Part shown: positions 11,711-22,081 of the stretch, one piece after another | How positions within the stretch are numbered: the first letter of the stretch is position 1 | Layout: every line of letters starts with the position of its first letter | NCBI GenBank assembly: GCA_947561585.1 | Contig: CANNZV010000437.1 | Coordinates: 186,001 to 250,000, forward strand | Direction: 5' to 3' | Length of the DNA stretch: 64,000 bases | Source of the DNA: Caprella mutica | Lineage: Eukaryota > Arthropoda > Malacostraca > Amphipoda > Caprellidae | Position numbers and translations under genes: made by a program | Notes under the pieces: generated by a model | Told to the model about the DNA's origin: nothing | Databases searched by the model: none | Seen by the model: the letters and a program-made list of their open reading frames with translations, nothing else

Positions 11711-12169
11711 GAAAATTAGTTCCAAGAAATGTTAATTATGTATCTGGGGACAAAACCTTCAATTAGGTACTTCAACTGTATCGCTCCTAGTCGTGTTTCT
11801 AAAAATTATCACTAACTTTTGTACTCCCTATTTGTACACGGAAATTCGTCAGTGCATCTATTTTTTCTTAAATTAGGAATACAACAAAACGAAAGACATC
11901 ATTGAGTGTTAACAATAAATGTAAGATAATAATTGCGATCGCTAGATATCTGTTCAAATGAAAATAACATATATATCCAATAGTTGTATCTGTTGATGAT
12001 AAATGCATATGTATAAGTAATTAAAATTGGAAATATAAAATATAGTAAAAATAATTTATTCAAGTATTCAAATCAAATAGCTGGAATTTTTCAGTGATGC
12101 AAAGATGTGTAATATTTGTCCAAAAAAATAGCTGTATCATTCATTCGAAGACACTTTATGCATTAGTTA

Positions 12170-12480
12170 CTACTTAGGTATATTAATCAATATTTAGGTA
12201 CCTTATTCAATAGTTAGGTATCTAAATCATTAATTGCGTATCTAATTCAATAGTTAGGTACCTTATTCAATAGTTAGGTATCTAAATCATTAATTGCGTA
12301 TCTATTTCAATAGTTATGTATCTTATTCAATAGTTAGGTATCTAAATCATTAATTGCGTATCTAATTCAATAGTTAGGTAGTTATCTAAATCGATAACTA
12401 GGTACCTAATTCAATAATTAGGTAACTAATTCAATAGTCCGGTAGCTAATTCAAATGTTAGGTACCTAATTCAATTACTA
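12170..12480. repeat. 60-bp higher-order AT-rich minisatellite
   Basis: Three nearly perfect 60-bp units lie in register at 12190-12370, each containing AGGTATCTAAATCATTAATT and a TTCAATAGTTAGGTA segment. More degenerate 20-bp units follow. Copy A at 2690-2890 has only one such 60-bp unit. Confidence 0.85.
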
Positions 12481-13229
12481 CTAATTCAATTCACATTATT
12501 TTAGTCAACAACAAATGAATTTAAGGAGACCGTCCATAAATTTTAGAAAAAATATTATTAATAAAGCTACAGTTATGAAACTTAGTTCCTGAATACAAAA
12601 TTGAATTCTCTACAGTTTTCTTTTCCTGGCCTTTATTCGAATTTTAGATTTAGAGCGATTTTTGATTTTCGAATTAGTTTACAAGAAATTCGATTTTTCG
12701 TGAAATATACTAAAATTTTCCCAAAAAAATTTCAAACATTTATATATTTCAAAAAAAAAAAAAAAAAAAATCATCTTGTAGATAATAACAAGGAAAATCG
12801 AATGAAAGAAACCGCGCAAAGCCGTAGCTTCAAAACTGTATTAGAAGTACATGTTTGAATACCAAAATTTGTAGCTATTTTGAAGTGCCTCAAAATGGCA
12901 TTCGGAGTTAATGGGCGACCGACCATGTTTTTTGAAGAAAAAAAATTTATTGTTGAAGCTATGGTTCTGAAACTTCGTACCCATCTATAAAAATGAATTC
13001 CCTATCGTTTTTGTTCATGGCATTTTTTCGATAAGACCCATAGAAAACGAGTTATTCGAACTAACAGAGCGCTATACCCACCCCCTCTTCCCTCTCCCCA
13101 GGGGCATAGCGTCACACAGGCACACTCTAGAGTTCTGATTTTTTGTACAATCATTTATAAGGTTATTAGGTACCTATTTATGAAATTGAAAAAATGATAC
13201 AATTTCAAAGTTTTCCCTTTAAGCCGAAT

Positions 13230-13690
13230 AGATATTTCACATATCAAAAAAGGTGATTTGAGTACAATCAGTGATTGCATTATAAATGATAACAAGATAG
13301 AAGATCTAACAGCTAGCTAAAGTTTCAGACGAATATTTCGGGTAACTGGGGTTCACAAGTCCCCTAGCAGAAAATTTCTGCCCCCTGAGATAAGACAAGA
13401 AACAATAAGGGTTAATGAAATACAAATATGATATACCATGTAATGAAAGATTCATATATTACAGAAATATCAAATTCCCAGCATATTAAGTCATTACTGA
13501 TGAATCAAAATATTCTTAGGATAAATGAAATTTTAGAAGATGCTTGGTCACTCTCTTCAAGTACAACTCGGTTACCTATCACAATATCTCTAATTTCAAT
13601 CTGTAGATATAATTAGCTCTGTTTAGCAATTGGGAATAGAGAAAAAGTCTACAATCACCAAATTACACTCTAGTGCAAAAAAATAAAGAT
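13230..13690. repeat. Conserved downstream block, copy C (3' of ZF2)
   Basis: The core GGGGTTCACAAGTCCCCTAG and the palindrome GCAGAAAATTTCTGC are intact at 13349-13383. The wider block also matches the ZF6 downstream region at 40690-41280, including the GTTACCTATCACAATAT stretch. Confidence 0.85.
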
Positions 13691-14119
13691 TTTCATATAT
13701 TCCGAACTGCAATTGCCAAAACTAATAGAGACAAAAACATCTAATTATTATTCCCATGAGTGATATTCATAATTTTTGAACGAGAAAGTTAAAAGGAAAA
13801 AAATGTAAATTTAAGAAACTTTAGCATGAAAAAGGAATAAATGAGATATTTTCAAGTAGTATCAAGATTATCATATGTAAAGTTAGACTTTCTAGTTAAT
13901 CTTCTGAGCTATCGTGGGAATAATAAAAATTCACATATTTCAAAATGGTGAAGAGATGCCGTGTTTGGTAAACGGTAAACTACATTTTGAAGCTCAATTC
14001 GTTTTATCATCCTTAGTTGGTTATTGAAGATACAGTTGACAAAACTACGACCAACTATACAAATTTCCGTTTGTCTGAATTCTTTTATGATTCTTTATGA
14101 AAATGCTTTATTTTAAGTA
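13691..14119 (-). pseudogene. ZF2 downstream region with relic of a further finger
   Basis: The part nearest ZF2 (about 14040-14119) still reads, after correcting for the frameshift, as a decayed finger: an HTDELPFRCD-like start, then stops where the second Cys pair and helix should be, then NKAFS. The rest is AT-rich with no gene; parts resemble 41080-41280. Confidence 0.6.
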
Positions 14120-15118
14120 TCACAGCGGAATGGCAATTCGTCTGTGTGAATATCTTTTGTGATTTTTCAGGTTACCTATTTCGGAAAATTGTTTATTACA
14201 AATATCACAGCTGTATGCTTTTTCACCTGTATGAATTCTTTTGTGAGCATTCATATTACTTTTATCAGAAAATGCTCTATTACAAATATCACAGGTGAAT
14301 GGTTTTTCAGCCGTATGAACTACTCTAATGTGTTTGACCAAGTAACATTTTTGAGAAAAAGTTTTATTGCAAATATTACAGCTGAATGGCTTTTCACCTG
14401 TGTGAATTATTTGATGTCTTTTAAGATCTCTTTCACGACTAATTTTTTTATTACAAACATCACAGCTATATGGCTTTTCACGTGTGTGACTTCTATGATG
14501 TATGCTTAGATAACTTTTGTATTGGAAGTTTCTATTACAAACATCACAACTATATGGTTTTTCTGTAGGTTTCATTTCTTCAGCACTTTTTCTATTACTG
14601 GAAGACTCTTCCTCATTCAAATCTTCCGAGGTTTCTAATTTAAAAGAACTGATTTCCTTTGCTTTAAACTGTGTGGAGAAATTACTCGGATAATTATGTA
14701 GATATTTATCTATCGGATGCTCCACATTCAAGTCACCAGAATGGTTATTTGGCGATTCTATTCCATCAGTTGCATCAATTGACTCTGCTGGCCACGATTG
14801 ATCCTGTTTATCCCAAATCTCTTCTTTGATGGTAATATCATCTACCGTATTTAAATTATCACTCATATTAGAAATATGTTCAATATTAGATATATCAAAA
14901 CTAACATCTATATTTGAAATATCCGGCCTCATATCATCTTCTATACCCTCATTGTGTGCGATATTTGAAATGTGTTCAATATTAGACAACCCAACACAAA
15001 CATCCATATTTAAAATATCTGGCTTAATGTCTTCCTCTTTCACCAAATAATTCGCATCACCCTGATCAGCTACAACAGCCTCTTCAGCTGAGTTGGGACT
15101 CTGAACTCCTGATTCCAT
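14120..15118 (-). CDS. ZF2: C2H2 zinc-finger protein, 332 aa, truncated
   Basis: A probable DNA-binding protein of the same family. The ATG at 15116-15118 follows the acceptor ATATCGCAG directly. The acidic region (about 1-185) holds a duplicated module: IKPD..N.DV.VG.SNIEHISN is followed by RPDISNIDVSFDISNIEH and then DDITIKEEI. It has five C2H2 fingers (about 188-322); the last reads HKRYSH. One extra T in the final His-x3-His region (AAAAGA[T]ATTCAC) shifts the frame and ends the protein at RRIAIPL. Compared with 9-13 fingers in its paralogues, ZF2 has lost more than half the array. Intron 1 carries a dead mariner copy. It may be functional as a short protein or be on its way to a pseudogene. 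Confidence 0.88.
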   Translation of the reverse strand: MESGVQSPNSAEEAVVADQGDANYLVKEEDIKPDILNMDVCVGLSNIEHISNIAHNEGIEDDMRPDISNIDVSFDISNIEHISNMSDNLNTVDDITIKEEIWDKQDQSWPAESIDATDGIESPNNHSGDLNVEHPIDKYLHNYPSNFSTQFKAKEISSFKLETSEDLNEEESSSNRKSAEEMKPTEKPYSCDVCNRNFQYKSYLSIHHRSHTREKPYSCDVCNKKISRERDLKRHQIIHTGEKPFSCNICNKTFSQKCYLVKHIRVVHTAEKPFTCDICNRAFSDKSNMNAHKRIHTGEKAYSCDICNKQFSEIGNLKNHKRYSHRRIAIPL

Positions 15119-17011
15119 CTGCGATATTGAGAAGGTAAAAATATTTTAATGAAAATAAAGATTTATCTTCTACCTGAAACTCTACACAGAAGCTTAATGG
15201 CATCAGGAACTTTTCACGATCCTGAATATTTTAAATTAATAAAATACAAATTTATAATAATTTAAAATGTCGTTGGGCTGGTTGGACGTAAATTATGTAG
15301 TTACTGACACAATATTACTAGGGTTGAGGAGAACTCAGCAGGCAAATTAGGTTAAAAAAAACTCCCTTTCTACATCAAAGAAACATGAAACAGAAGAATG
15401 CAAGAAAATGAGAAGAAATTGACAATAAATGAAATGAAGAGTAGAACGAAACATAGGTTACAGAGGAGTGAGAGATAGAGGAATTTGTTAAGATAAACAA
15501 TGAATTAAAGTAAATAAAAACATAATATTTCAGCAAAGAAATATATTGCAAAGTTAAATGAAAACAAAGAATAACTGTAAAGCCTCATACTATTTACAGA
15601 AATGTGAAACAAAATACCAGAGAATTAGAAATAAATAAAACACCAAATAAACTACCACACACTACATTGAAGAGACATGTTATCACTCTGGAGTCTGGGA
15701 GATAACTGAGAACAAAAAAAGCAAGGAAACGTTTACAACTCTGATGTTGCTGTCTCTTCCTATAATCATATACTTTAATGTTCCAGGTCTAAATTTTGAT
15801 AACTTTACATTGTCTTTTGTAAAAATGAGTCAACGTGAGGCTATTATTAAGCTACACTGGGCGGGGAAGACAAACCCAGAGATTGTTAAGCTGTTAAAAG
15901 TACCGAAATCTACTGTTAGGGATGCTTTTAAACGCTACCAAGAACTGGAGACAACAGGTGATCGGCCTAGGTGTGGACGACCTCGCACTGCTTGCACTCC
16001 AACCAAAATAATAGCCATTAGAGAGCGGATAAGGAGGAACCCCAAGCGAAGCATGAGAAAGATGGCTAAGAGTATGGATATCAACGAAAAAAGTGTGAGA
16101 ACCATCGTCAAAGAAGACCTCAAATTGTCCCTCTTCAAAATGACCAACTTGCAACAGCTCATGGACTTGCAGATACAGAAGAGGCTGGGCAGATCAAAGA
16201 TTCTTTTTAATGTAATGAAAGATGGCAAGCAGGCTGGAGAGATCGTATTTTCGGATGAGAAAATGTTCACTGTGGATGCCAAATTCAACTTCCAGAACGA
16301 CAGAATTTTGACAAAAAGTGCTGACAGTATCCCTCCATCCGTAAAGACTGGTTTCATTCGCCAAAAGCCTACCTCTGTGATGGCTTGGGCTGCCATATCT
16401 GAGAGTTAGAGATCTCCTCTCATTTTCGTCAAAGAAGGCGCTAAAGTTAACGCAAAATCGTATATCGAGGATATTTTGAAACAGCGAACAAAACTCAGTA
16501 TTGGTGTGAGCGTCACTTTCCTGCGTTTTGGAGGAAGGAATTGTGGCCTCCTTCACCGCCGGACCTGAACCCTTTGGACTTTTGTGTGTGGTTCATCTTG
16601 GAGAAGGAAGCGTGCGCTACAGATCATGATAGTACAAAATCTCTGAAGAAGTCCCTCGAGCGACAATGGGCTAAAATTCCCCAAGAAACGTTCTGTGCCG
16701 CAGTAAAGAGATTCAGAGGTAGACTCGAGAGAATAATCTGCGCCAATGGTGGTCATATTAAAAAATAATTGGTAGAACTGTTAAATGGGTTTATTGAGAT
16801 ATTGTGTGATAAGTTTTGTTTTATTTCATCCATCACAACTCATTGAATTAACATTTTTATATGATCAGGGACTTTCTCCGCACCCTGTACTTTCACTGGT
16901 GACTCTGTTCGTGAATTAAGAAATGCTACTTTGCAAATGATGCAATACTTACCAAGGAAAATGAAGAGGTGATAGCTAATGAAATATAATATTATTTCAC
17001 GAAAATCTTAC
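15119..17011 (-). other. Predicted intron 1 of ZF2
   Basis: It runs from the donor GAG|GTAAGA at 17012/17011 to the acceptor at 15119. The part 15120-15620 matches sequences beside ZF3 (20100-20400 and 22980-23090). A mariner-type element occupies the middle to 16887; beyond it the intron resembles the ZF3 intron again (CTTTCACTGGTGACT at 16890 and 23383). Confidence 0.65.
15825..16887 (+). mobile_element. Dead mariner-type (DDxD) transposon copy
   Basis: From the ATG at 15825 the frame encodes a Tc1/mariner-superfamily transposase: a helix-turn-helix start (MSQREAIIKLHWAGKT), a GRPR hinge, then FSDEKMFTVDAKF with the first catalytic Asp. A TAG at 16407-16409 replaces a Trp codon. The middle, including the segment with the second catalytic Asp, is deleted with a frameshift near 16480. 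The C-terminus is recovered in another frame (16503-16768), with PPDLNPLDF giving the third catalytic residue as Asp, i.e. mariner/maT-like rather than Tc1-like. The right end CGCACCCTG abuts TA at 16888. A matching left inverted repeat was not found, so the left end is probably lost. It cannot encode an active enzyme. Confidence 0.9.
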
Positions 17012-17100
17012 CTCAAACTGCAGTAAAAGGGATGCTGAACAACTGAATCTTTTGGAGGTTTCCAATTCCTTGAATCAGAAAATTCAAATTTTTGTCAATA
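17012..17100 (-). other. Predicted 5' noncoding exon of ZF2
   Basis: The minus-strand exon ends at 17012 in CAGTTTGAG|GTAAGATTTT. Before the donor the frame that would join the ZF2 ATG reads FSCSASLLLQFE; an in-frame TGA lies about 25 codons upstream and there is no in-frame ATG. The 5' end is approximate. Confidence 0.7.
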
Positions 17101-17246
17101 AATCGAGAATGATTTAAAACTTAAATCAAGCAAGCATATTGAAGTAATAAATCTGAATTTGTTACTCTATTTTTCTACAGATAGATAGTTGCATATTGAA
17201 TATAGATGGATATTAATAACATGTATCAACAGAAACTTTATATTAG

Positions 17247-17292
17247 TTGGTGACCGAATTACCTAATTATGCAAACTGGCAATGATGTGAAC
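17247..17292 (-). promoter_or_regulatory. Conserved upstream box of ZF2
   Basis: The box TTGGTGACCGAATTACCTAA plus TATGCAAACTGGC is repeated upstream of ZF2-ZF6 and the pseudogene, about 240-330 bp before each donor. ATGCAAAC resembles the octamer bound by POU proteins; that is only a resemblance. Confidence 0.5.
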
Positions 17293-17744
17293 CCAGACTG
17301 TATTTCATGGTAAATTCTACAGACATTTTCTTGGAATTGTTTCTCTTCGAGAATAAGTTTAATTCGTGCTTTTGGTACCCGCCGGTTTCGACACTCTATA
17401 TTGGTAAAAGTAGCCATTCTAAGACATTATTTTCAGAAATACCATTTGAAGCGAAGAGGCTTCATTTTCGAGATACAGCATTATTGAGTTTCAGGTAGGT
17501 TTGGGGGTCTGAGAATGTACATTAGCAGCAATTTTCTAATATTTTCTACAGATGAAATCGAGTACCTCTGTCATGGGCTGAAATTCGCTCTTCCATTTAA
17601 GAAAATTAATTACTATAACTGGTTTCAGTCCTTTGAAGAGCTTAGTTACAAATCGAAGAATTTTCCTATTTTCGATTCAACTGGTGACGGACTAACATCA
17701 TTAGGAGTGGATTAAAATCAATTGCTTTCAGATATTTCGTTTTG
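17293..17744. repeat. Left end of a CCAGACTG-type MITE and flanking sequence
   Basis: CCAGACTGTATTTCATGGTA at 17293 matches the end of the small TIR family at 53991 and 60702. It replaces the TACCTAG that follows the upstream box in other units, so it looks like an insertion boundary. I could not find the opposite end before 17745. Confidence 0.4.
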
Positions 17745-18180
17745 CATACCAAAAATGTTGATTGAGAACAATCAGTAAATGCATTATAAATGATAAAAAA
17801 ATAGTAGATCTAACAGCTAGCTAAGTTTAGATGAATTAGTTCGGGTAACTGGGGTTCACAAGTCCCCTAGCAGAAAATTTATTTCTGCCCCCCTGCGTTA
17901 ATATCAGAAACAGTAAGGATAAATGAAAAAAGAAATTATGTAGTTATACTATATACAAAAAAAGTTAATTACAAATAATACACAAATACATATTTTCAAT
18001 GAACCAAAATAAAGTATTTTGGATGATTCATATTATTATAACTGCGCTTTCTAGTTTCTACTAACTCAGTTATCAATCACAATATCTATAATTTCAATCT
18101 GTAGATATCATGAGCTCTGTTTAGCAATTGGAAATAAGACTGAAAACATGAGAGAAAAAGCCTGCAATTTCTAAATTACC
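17745..18180. repeat. Conserved downstream block, copy D (3' of ZF3)
   Basis: The core GGGGTTCACAAGTCCCCTAG is intact (17851-17870). A small duplication (ATTTATTTCTG) breaks the palindrome in this copy. Confidence 0.85.
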
Positions 18181-18411
18181 TTCCAGCAAAATTTTTGATT
18201 AGAATATTCAGATAAAGGATAAGTTCACTTCATGTTACAGTCATGCATTCAGGTAATCGTTTAGTTAACATAGAGTAAACATCTCAATGCTTCTAATTCA
18301 CTTCAGACAGCTTTAGGATAAAGATGATTACCCTAAATTACATGGAGTGAATGAAAGATTCTATGATAATACTTCAGAGAATGAATACTCTGATGATTTA
18401 TATTACAAATG

Positions 18412-18417
18412 TTTATT
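18412..18417 (-). terminator. Putative poly(A) signal of ZF3
   Basis: AATAAA on the minus strand begins two bases after the ZF3 stop codon. If used, the 3' UTR would be very short. Confidence 0.4.
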
Positions 18418-18418
18418 A

Positions 18419-20089
18419 CTATTGAGTAGCTTTATGAATACTGTAGTGTTTTAAATAACTTCGCCTACTAGAGAAAGATTTAAAACAAATTTCACAAATA
18501 TATGACTTTTTATCAATATGAATTCTTTTGTGAATAATCAAGGCAGATTCTTCAGAAAAAGTTTTATTACAAATATCGCACATGAATGGCTTTTCACCTG
18601 TGTGAATTCTTTTGTGATTTTGCAGGGTACTTGCCTGGGAAAATGTTTTAATACAAAAGTCGCAGCTGAATGGCTTTTCACCTGTGTGAAGTCTTCTGTG
18701 ACTGTTCAGGGTACTCATTTGGGAAAACATTTTATTACAAACGTCACAGGTGAATGGTTTTTCACCCGTGTGAACTCTTATGTGACTGTTCAAGGTACTT
18801 ACTTCAGAAAACGTTTTATTACAAACGTCACAGCTGAATGGTTTTTCGCCAGTGTGAACTCTTTTGTGTTTGACTAAGTTTCTTTTTTGAGCAAATGCTT
18901 TATTACAAATATCACAGCTGAATGGTTTTTCACCTGTGTGTATCCGTTCATGATCATTCAGGTGACTTCGATCATAAAATGATTTTTTACAGGTATCACA
19001 ACTGAATGGTTTTTCACCTGTATGGAATCTTTTTTTATGAATGGTCAGGGAACTTTTATGAGGAAATAATTTATTACAAATGTCACATATGAATGGCTTT
19101 TCACCTGTGTGAAGTCTTTTGTGGTTTTGCAAGGTACTTACTTGCGAAAATGTTCTATTACAAATGTCGCAGCTGAATGGCTTTTCAGCCATGTGAATTC
19201 GTTTGTGACTGTTCAGAGTACCTTTTTGTGAAAATGATGTATTACAAATATCACAATTGTATGGTCTTTCACCAGTGTGAACTCTTTTGTGAGCATTCAT
19301 ATTACTCCTATCAGAAAATGTTTTATTACAAATATCGCAGCTGAATGGTTTTTCACTCGTGTGAACTCCTCTTTCGTGTTTGACTAAGTAACCTTTTTGA
19401 GAAAAAGTTTTATTACAAATACTACAGCTGAATGGCTTTTCATCTGTATGAATACTTTGATGACTATTTAGATCACTTTCACAATGATATTTCCTATTCC
19501 AAACATCACAACTATAAGATTTTTCACCAGCCTGGATGTCTTCATCACCATTCACTTTTCTATTACTGGAACACTCTCCTTTATCCAAATCTTCAGAATT
19601 TTCTAATATAATAGAACTGATTTTCTTTGCTTTAAAGTGAGTGGAGACATTACTTGGATAATTGTATAGATTATCAATTGGATGATCCATTTTCTGGTCA
19701 CCAGAATAGTTAATTGAAGATTCTATTCCATCAGTTGCACCAATTGACTCTGCTGAACATGATTGATCCTGTTTATCCAAAATCTCTTCTTTGATGGTAA
19801 TATCATTTACCGTATTTTCATTGATTTTGATATTAGAAATGTGCCCAACATTAGATACATTAATATTGATATCTATATTTGAAATATCCGGCTTAATATC
19901 TTTTTTGGAGGTAATATCATCTTCTTTCTCATTGTCTTTGGTATTAGAGTTTTCTTCAATATTGGACAAACAAATACTGATATCTATATTTGAAATATCT
20001 GGCTTGATGTCTTCTTCTTCTTCCAAATAAGTCGCATCACGCTGAACAGCCTCTTCAGATGAGTTGGGATTCTGAACTGACGATTCCAT
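18419..20089 (-). CDS. ZF3: C2H2 zinc-finger protein, 556 aa
   Basis: The longest array in the cluster. The ATG at 20087-20089 directly follows the acceptor TTTTGCAG. The acidic region (about 1-190) holds two copies of the IKPDISNIDI..SN module and one TIKEEILDKQDQS. Thirteen finger units follow: the first is degenerate (CDVW instead of CDVC, losing a zinc ligand), the other twelve have all ligands. The sixth finger ends HKKRFH, with one extra residue between the histidines, and the seventh carries FYDRSHL, which recurs in ZF4 and ZF5. The last finger is the family's C-terminal one (YICEICFKSFSSRRSYLKH), ending HKATQ. It is probably a nuclear DNA-binding regulator and one of the best-preserved members. 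Confidence 0.94.
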   Translation of the reverse strand: MESSVQNPNSSEEAVQRDATYLEEEEDIKPDISNIDISICLSNIEENSNTKDNEKEDDITSKKDIKPDISNIDININVSNVGHISNIKINENTVNDITIKEEILDKQDQSCSAESIGATDGIESSINYSGDQKMDHPIDNLYNYPSNVSTHFKAKKISSIILENSEDLDKGECSSNRKVNGDEDIQAGEKSYSCDVWNRKYHCESDLNSHQSIHTDEKPFSCSICNKTFSQKGYLVKHERGVHTSEKPFSCDICNKTFSDRSNMNAHKRVHTGERPYNCDICNTSFSQKGTLNSHKRIHMAEKPFSCDICNRTFSQVSTLQNHKRLHTGEKPFICDICNKLFPHKSSLTIHKKRFHTGEKPFSCDTCKKSFYDRSHLNDHERIHTGEKPFSCDICNKAFAQKRNLVKHKRVHTGEKPFSCDVCNKTFSEVSTLNSHIRVHTGEKPFTCDVCNKMFSQMSTLNSHRRLHTGEKPFSCDFCIKTFSQASTLQNHKRIHTGEKPFMCDICNKTFSEESALIIHKRIHIDKKSYICEICFKSFSSRRSYLKHYSIHKATQ

Positions 20090-20417
20090 CTGCAAAATGA
20101 TGAAGGCTTTAATAATATTATAATGGATTTTTTTTTATCTTTTACCTGAAACTCTCTACAGAAGTTTATTGGCATCACGAATTTCCAGAGACCTAATTTT
20201 CCTAGAACCACAATTATAGCAGGTTTAAAATGAGGTTTCCTTATCAAAGAAACAGGCGACAGAGGAAGGCAAGAAAATAAGAAGAGTAAGAAGTTGACAC
20301 TAAATGAAGATAAAGAGTAGAACAAAGCATAGTTTATAGAGGAGTGAGTAAGAGGCATTCTGTAAAGATAAATAATGAAGTAAATAAAAACAGAATTGAA
20401 CAGTAAGCCGAAACTTA

Positions 20418-20421
20418 CCTG
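20418..20421 (-). other. Strong candidate splice donor inside ZF3 intron 1
   Basis: On the minus strand the sequence reads CCTTACAG|GTAAGTTTC, a near-perfect donor, 330 bp before the ZF3 acceptor. It could end an alternative or additional leader exon. No equivalent is obvious in the other units. Confidence 0.35.
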
Positions 20422-20519
20422 TAAGGCGAGGGGTGACTTACATTATTTTGGAAGACATTCCTGTTTCAATTCTTGAGTGTACCAGAGGTCCCAACTTATG
20501 AGCATGATAGCATCAGCCA

Positions 20520-20810
20520 TTAATTTAAACATTCAGTATTCAAAGATAGAATCTTTTGTTGAGATATCTGAAGGGTTCGGGCGGTTGTGCCTCGCAAGGA
20601 AGGAACGCTCCAGAAAATAACAAAAAGGTCTTCTGAAGTAATGAAGTCACTCTTCATCTTACTTATAAGCTTCGGGTAACTGTTGAATTTCTGGAGTGAC
20701 AAAGATTCAATTACGACTTTCGGATAAGCGTTAGAACGTTGAACTCGCCAGCGACATTCAATATCGTCAAAGAGATTTAAACAATCAGTGACGATTTCTG
20801 CCTCTACCAT
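20520..20810 (-). CDS. Hypothetical 96-aa frame
   Basis: The frame starts MVEAEIVTDCLNLFDDIECR and ends LSLNTECLN. I do not recognise the family. The first 60 residues look like ordinary soluble protein; the tail looks like translated noncoding sequence. A TATA-like run (AATATATAG) lies on the same strand near 20990. It could be the first exon of an unrelated gene, an alternative first exon for ZF3 using the donor at 20418, or chance. Confidence 0.25.
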   Translation of the reverse strand: MVEAEIVTDCLNLFDDIECRWRVQRSNAYPKVVIESLSLQKFNSYPKLISKMKSDFITSEDLFVIFWSVPSLRGTTARTLQISQQKILSLNTECLN

Positions 20811-21482
20811 AACTACTTCAATCCATAAACCTATTGCTGAAATTAATACTGCTTGATATTATTTTTCGAAAACTTACAAAGTGTTGATTCTTGGCTTTCT
20901 ATAGTTAATCGGGCCAGCTCATCAAGTCGTTTTTTATAGTTCAGCCAGCTGTTCAAAGTTGTCAAATGAAATCTATACAGATGGCGCGCACTATATATTC
21001 TTTGGTTTTTATACCATTGTGCTGTTTCTGTGTTTATTTTTCTGTGTTGTCTATGATATAAATTGAAGAATTTTCCAGATTAGTTGCCATCAAATTTATG
21101 TGAATTTATTCATTATAATATATTTAAAAATGCTTTTCAAATGAAAGAGTAGCCCGGCAATGGAGGCAAGTCATGAACTCAACAGTTATGATCATATGAT
21201 GTTATCCTCCTTGTTAGGATTACAAATTTTCTACATGTGTTGTTTTGTAGTCGAACTAAATGTTAATGAATGATCAAAATGTATAAGTGTATTAACATAC
21301 ATGCAATCAGCGCAGTCAACGACATTGGTTTAATTAACCTTTAATAAGATTTCGATTTTGATAAATCCCTAATAATTTTTCCAGTACTGTAGACATTTTA
21401 TTTGTAACTATCGATAAATTATAAGGTAGAAGTGCATTACACCAACAGCTTTTTTTGCTGAAAATAAATTCACTTCCCTTAA

Positions 21483-22081
21483 AGGTCCTCTCCAGGCTCC
21501 GGGAAAAAAATGAGTTTGTAACATAATATTATAGAACTAAGGTCTACGATCATTATTCTGCAAACCGCATACAATTCGGTTCAGTATATATTTTATAATT
21601 TGTTTTTAAAGTTTTTTAATACTCTGTGAGCAACAACTGAGCGAATCACCAATTTGATGCTCAAGAAGATAATTGTACACTCTTTGTTTTGATTTCAAAT
21701 GTGAATTATATAAACAAACCATGCGTTTTCGGCCTTTATTTAAATTATTTTAGATATTAATTGTTTCCTAAAGTATATAAACGTTTCTATTATAAGTTCA
21801 TTCAATTTTATACCTTTACACGAATATTAAATGGATTTATTAAACCTAATACCTAGTTGACAATCAAAACAAATGGTGTACATTCTTTTTCTTGAGGCTG
21901 AAAATTTCTTAAATTAGTAAGTCGGAAGAAAAATAGGTTTTGTAGAGTTTTGATTTTAAAAATCTTTAAAACCATATAAAATTTAAAATATGCTACCAAA
22001 ATCGATGCGGTTTGCAGCAAAATGATAAGGAACATTAGCCTCGTTAAATAAAGCAATAAAAATATTTGCTTGGGGGGACCT
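21483..22081. mobile_element. TTAA-flanked non-autonomous element
   Basis: Flanked by TTAA at 21479-21482 and 22082-22085. The ends are AGGTCCTCTCCAGG and, inverted, AGGTCCCCCCAAG, similar to those of the element at 31308. No transposase. The TTAA target is typical of piggyBac-type enzymes, but the ends are not the canonical piggyBac CCYT, so the assignment is tentative. Confidence 0.6.

Larger units (their letters stand above)
9516..13442. repeat. Segmental duplication, copy B (pairs with 1-3933)
   Basis: Near-identical to 1-3933. It spans most of ZF1 intron 1, the leader exon, upstream DNA, an expanded AT-rich repeat and the start of downstream block C. Against copy A it gains about 120 bp of tandem repeat at 12190-12370, loses an inverted-repeat arm near 12630-12770, and has a CCCCTCTTCCCTCTCCCC-like insert near 13080. 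It lacks the transposon found at 3934. Confidence 0.95.

Noticed and set aside
12601..12858. 85-codon plus-strand frame
   Set aside because: It crosses a poly-A run created by a deletion in copy B; copy A has no equivalent.
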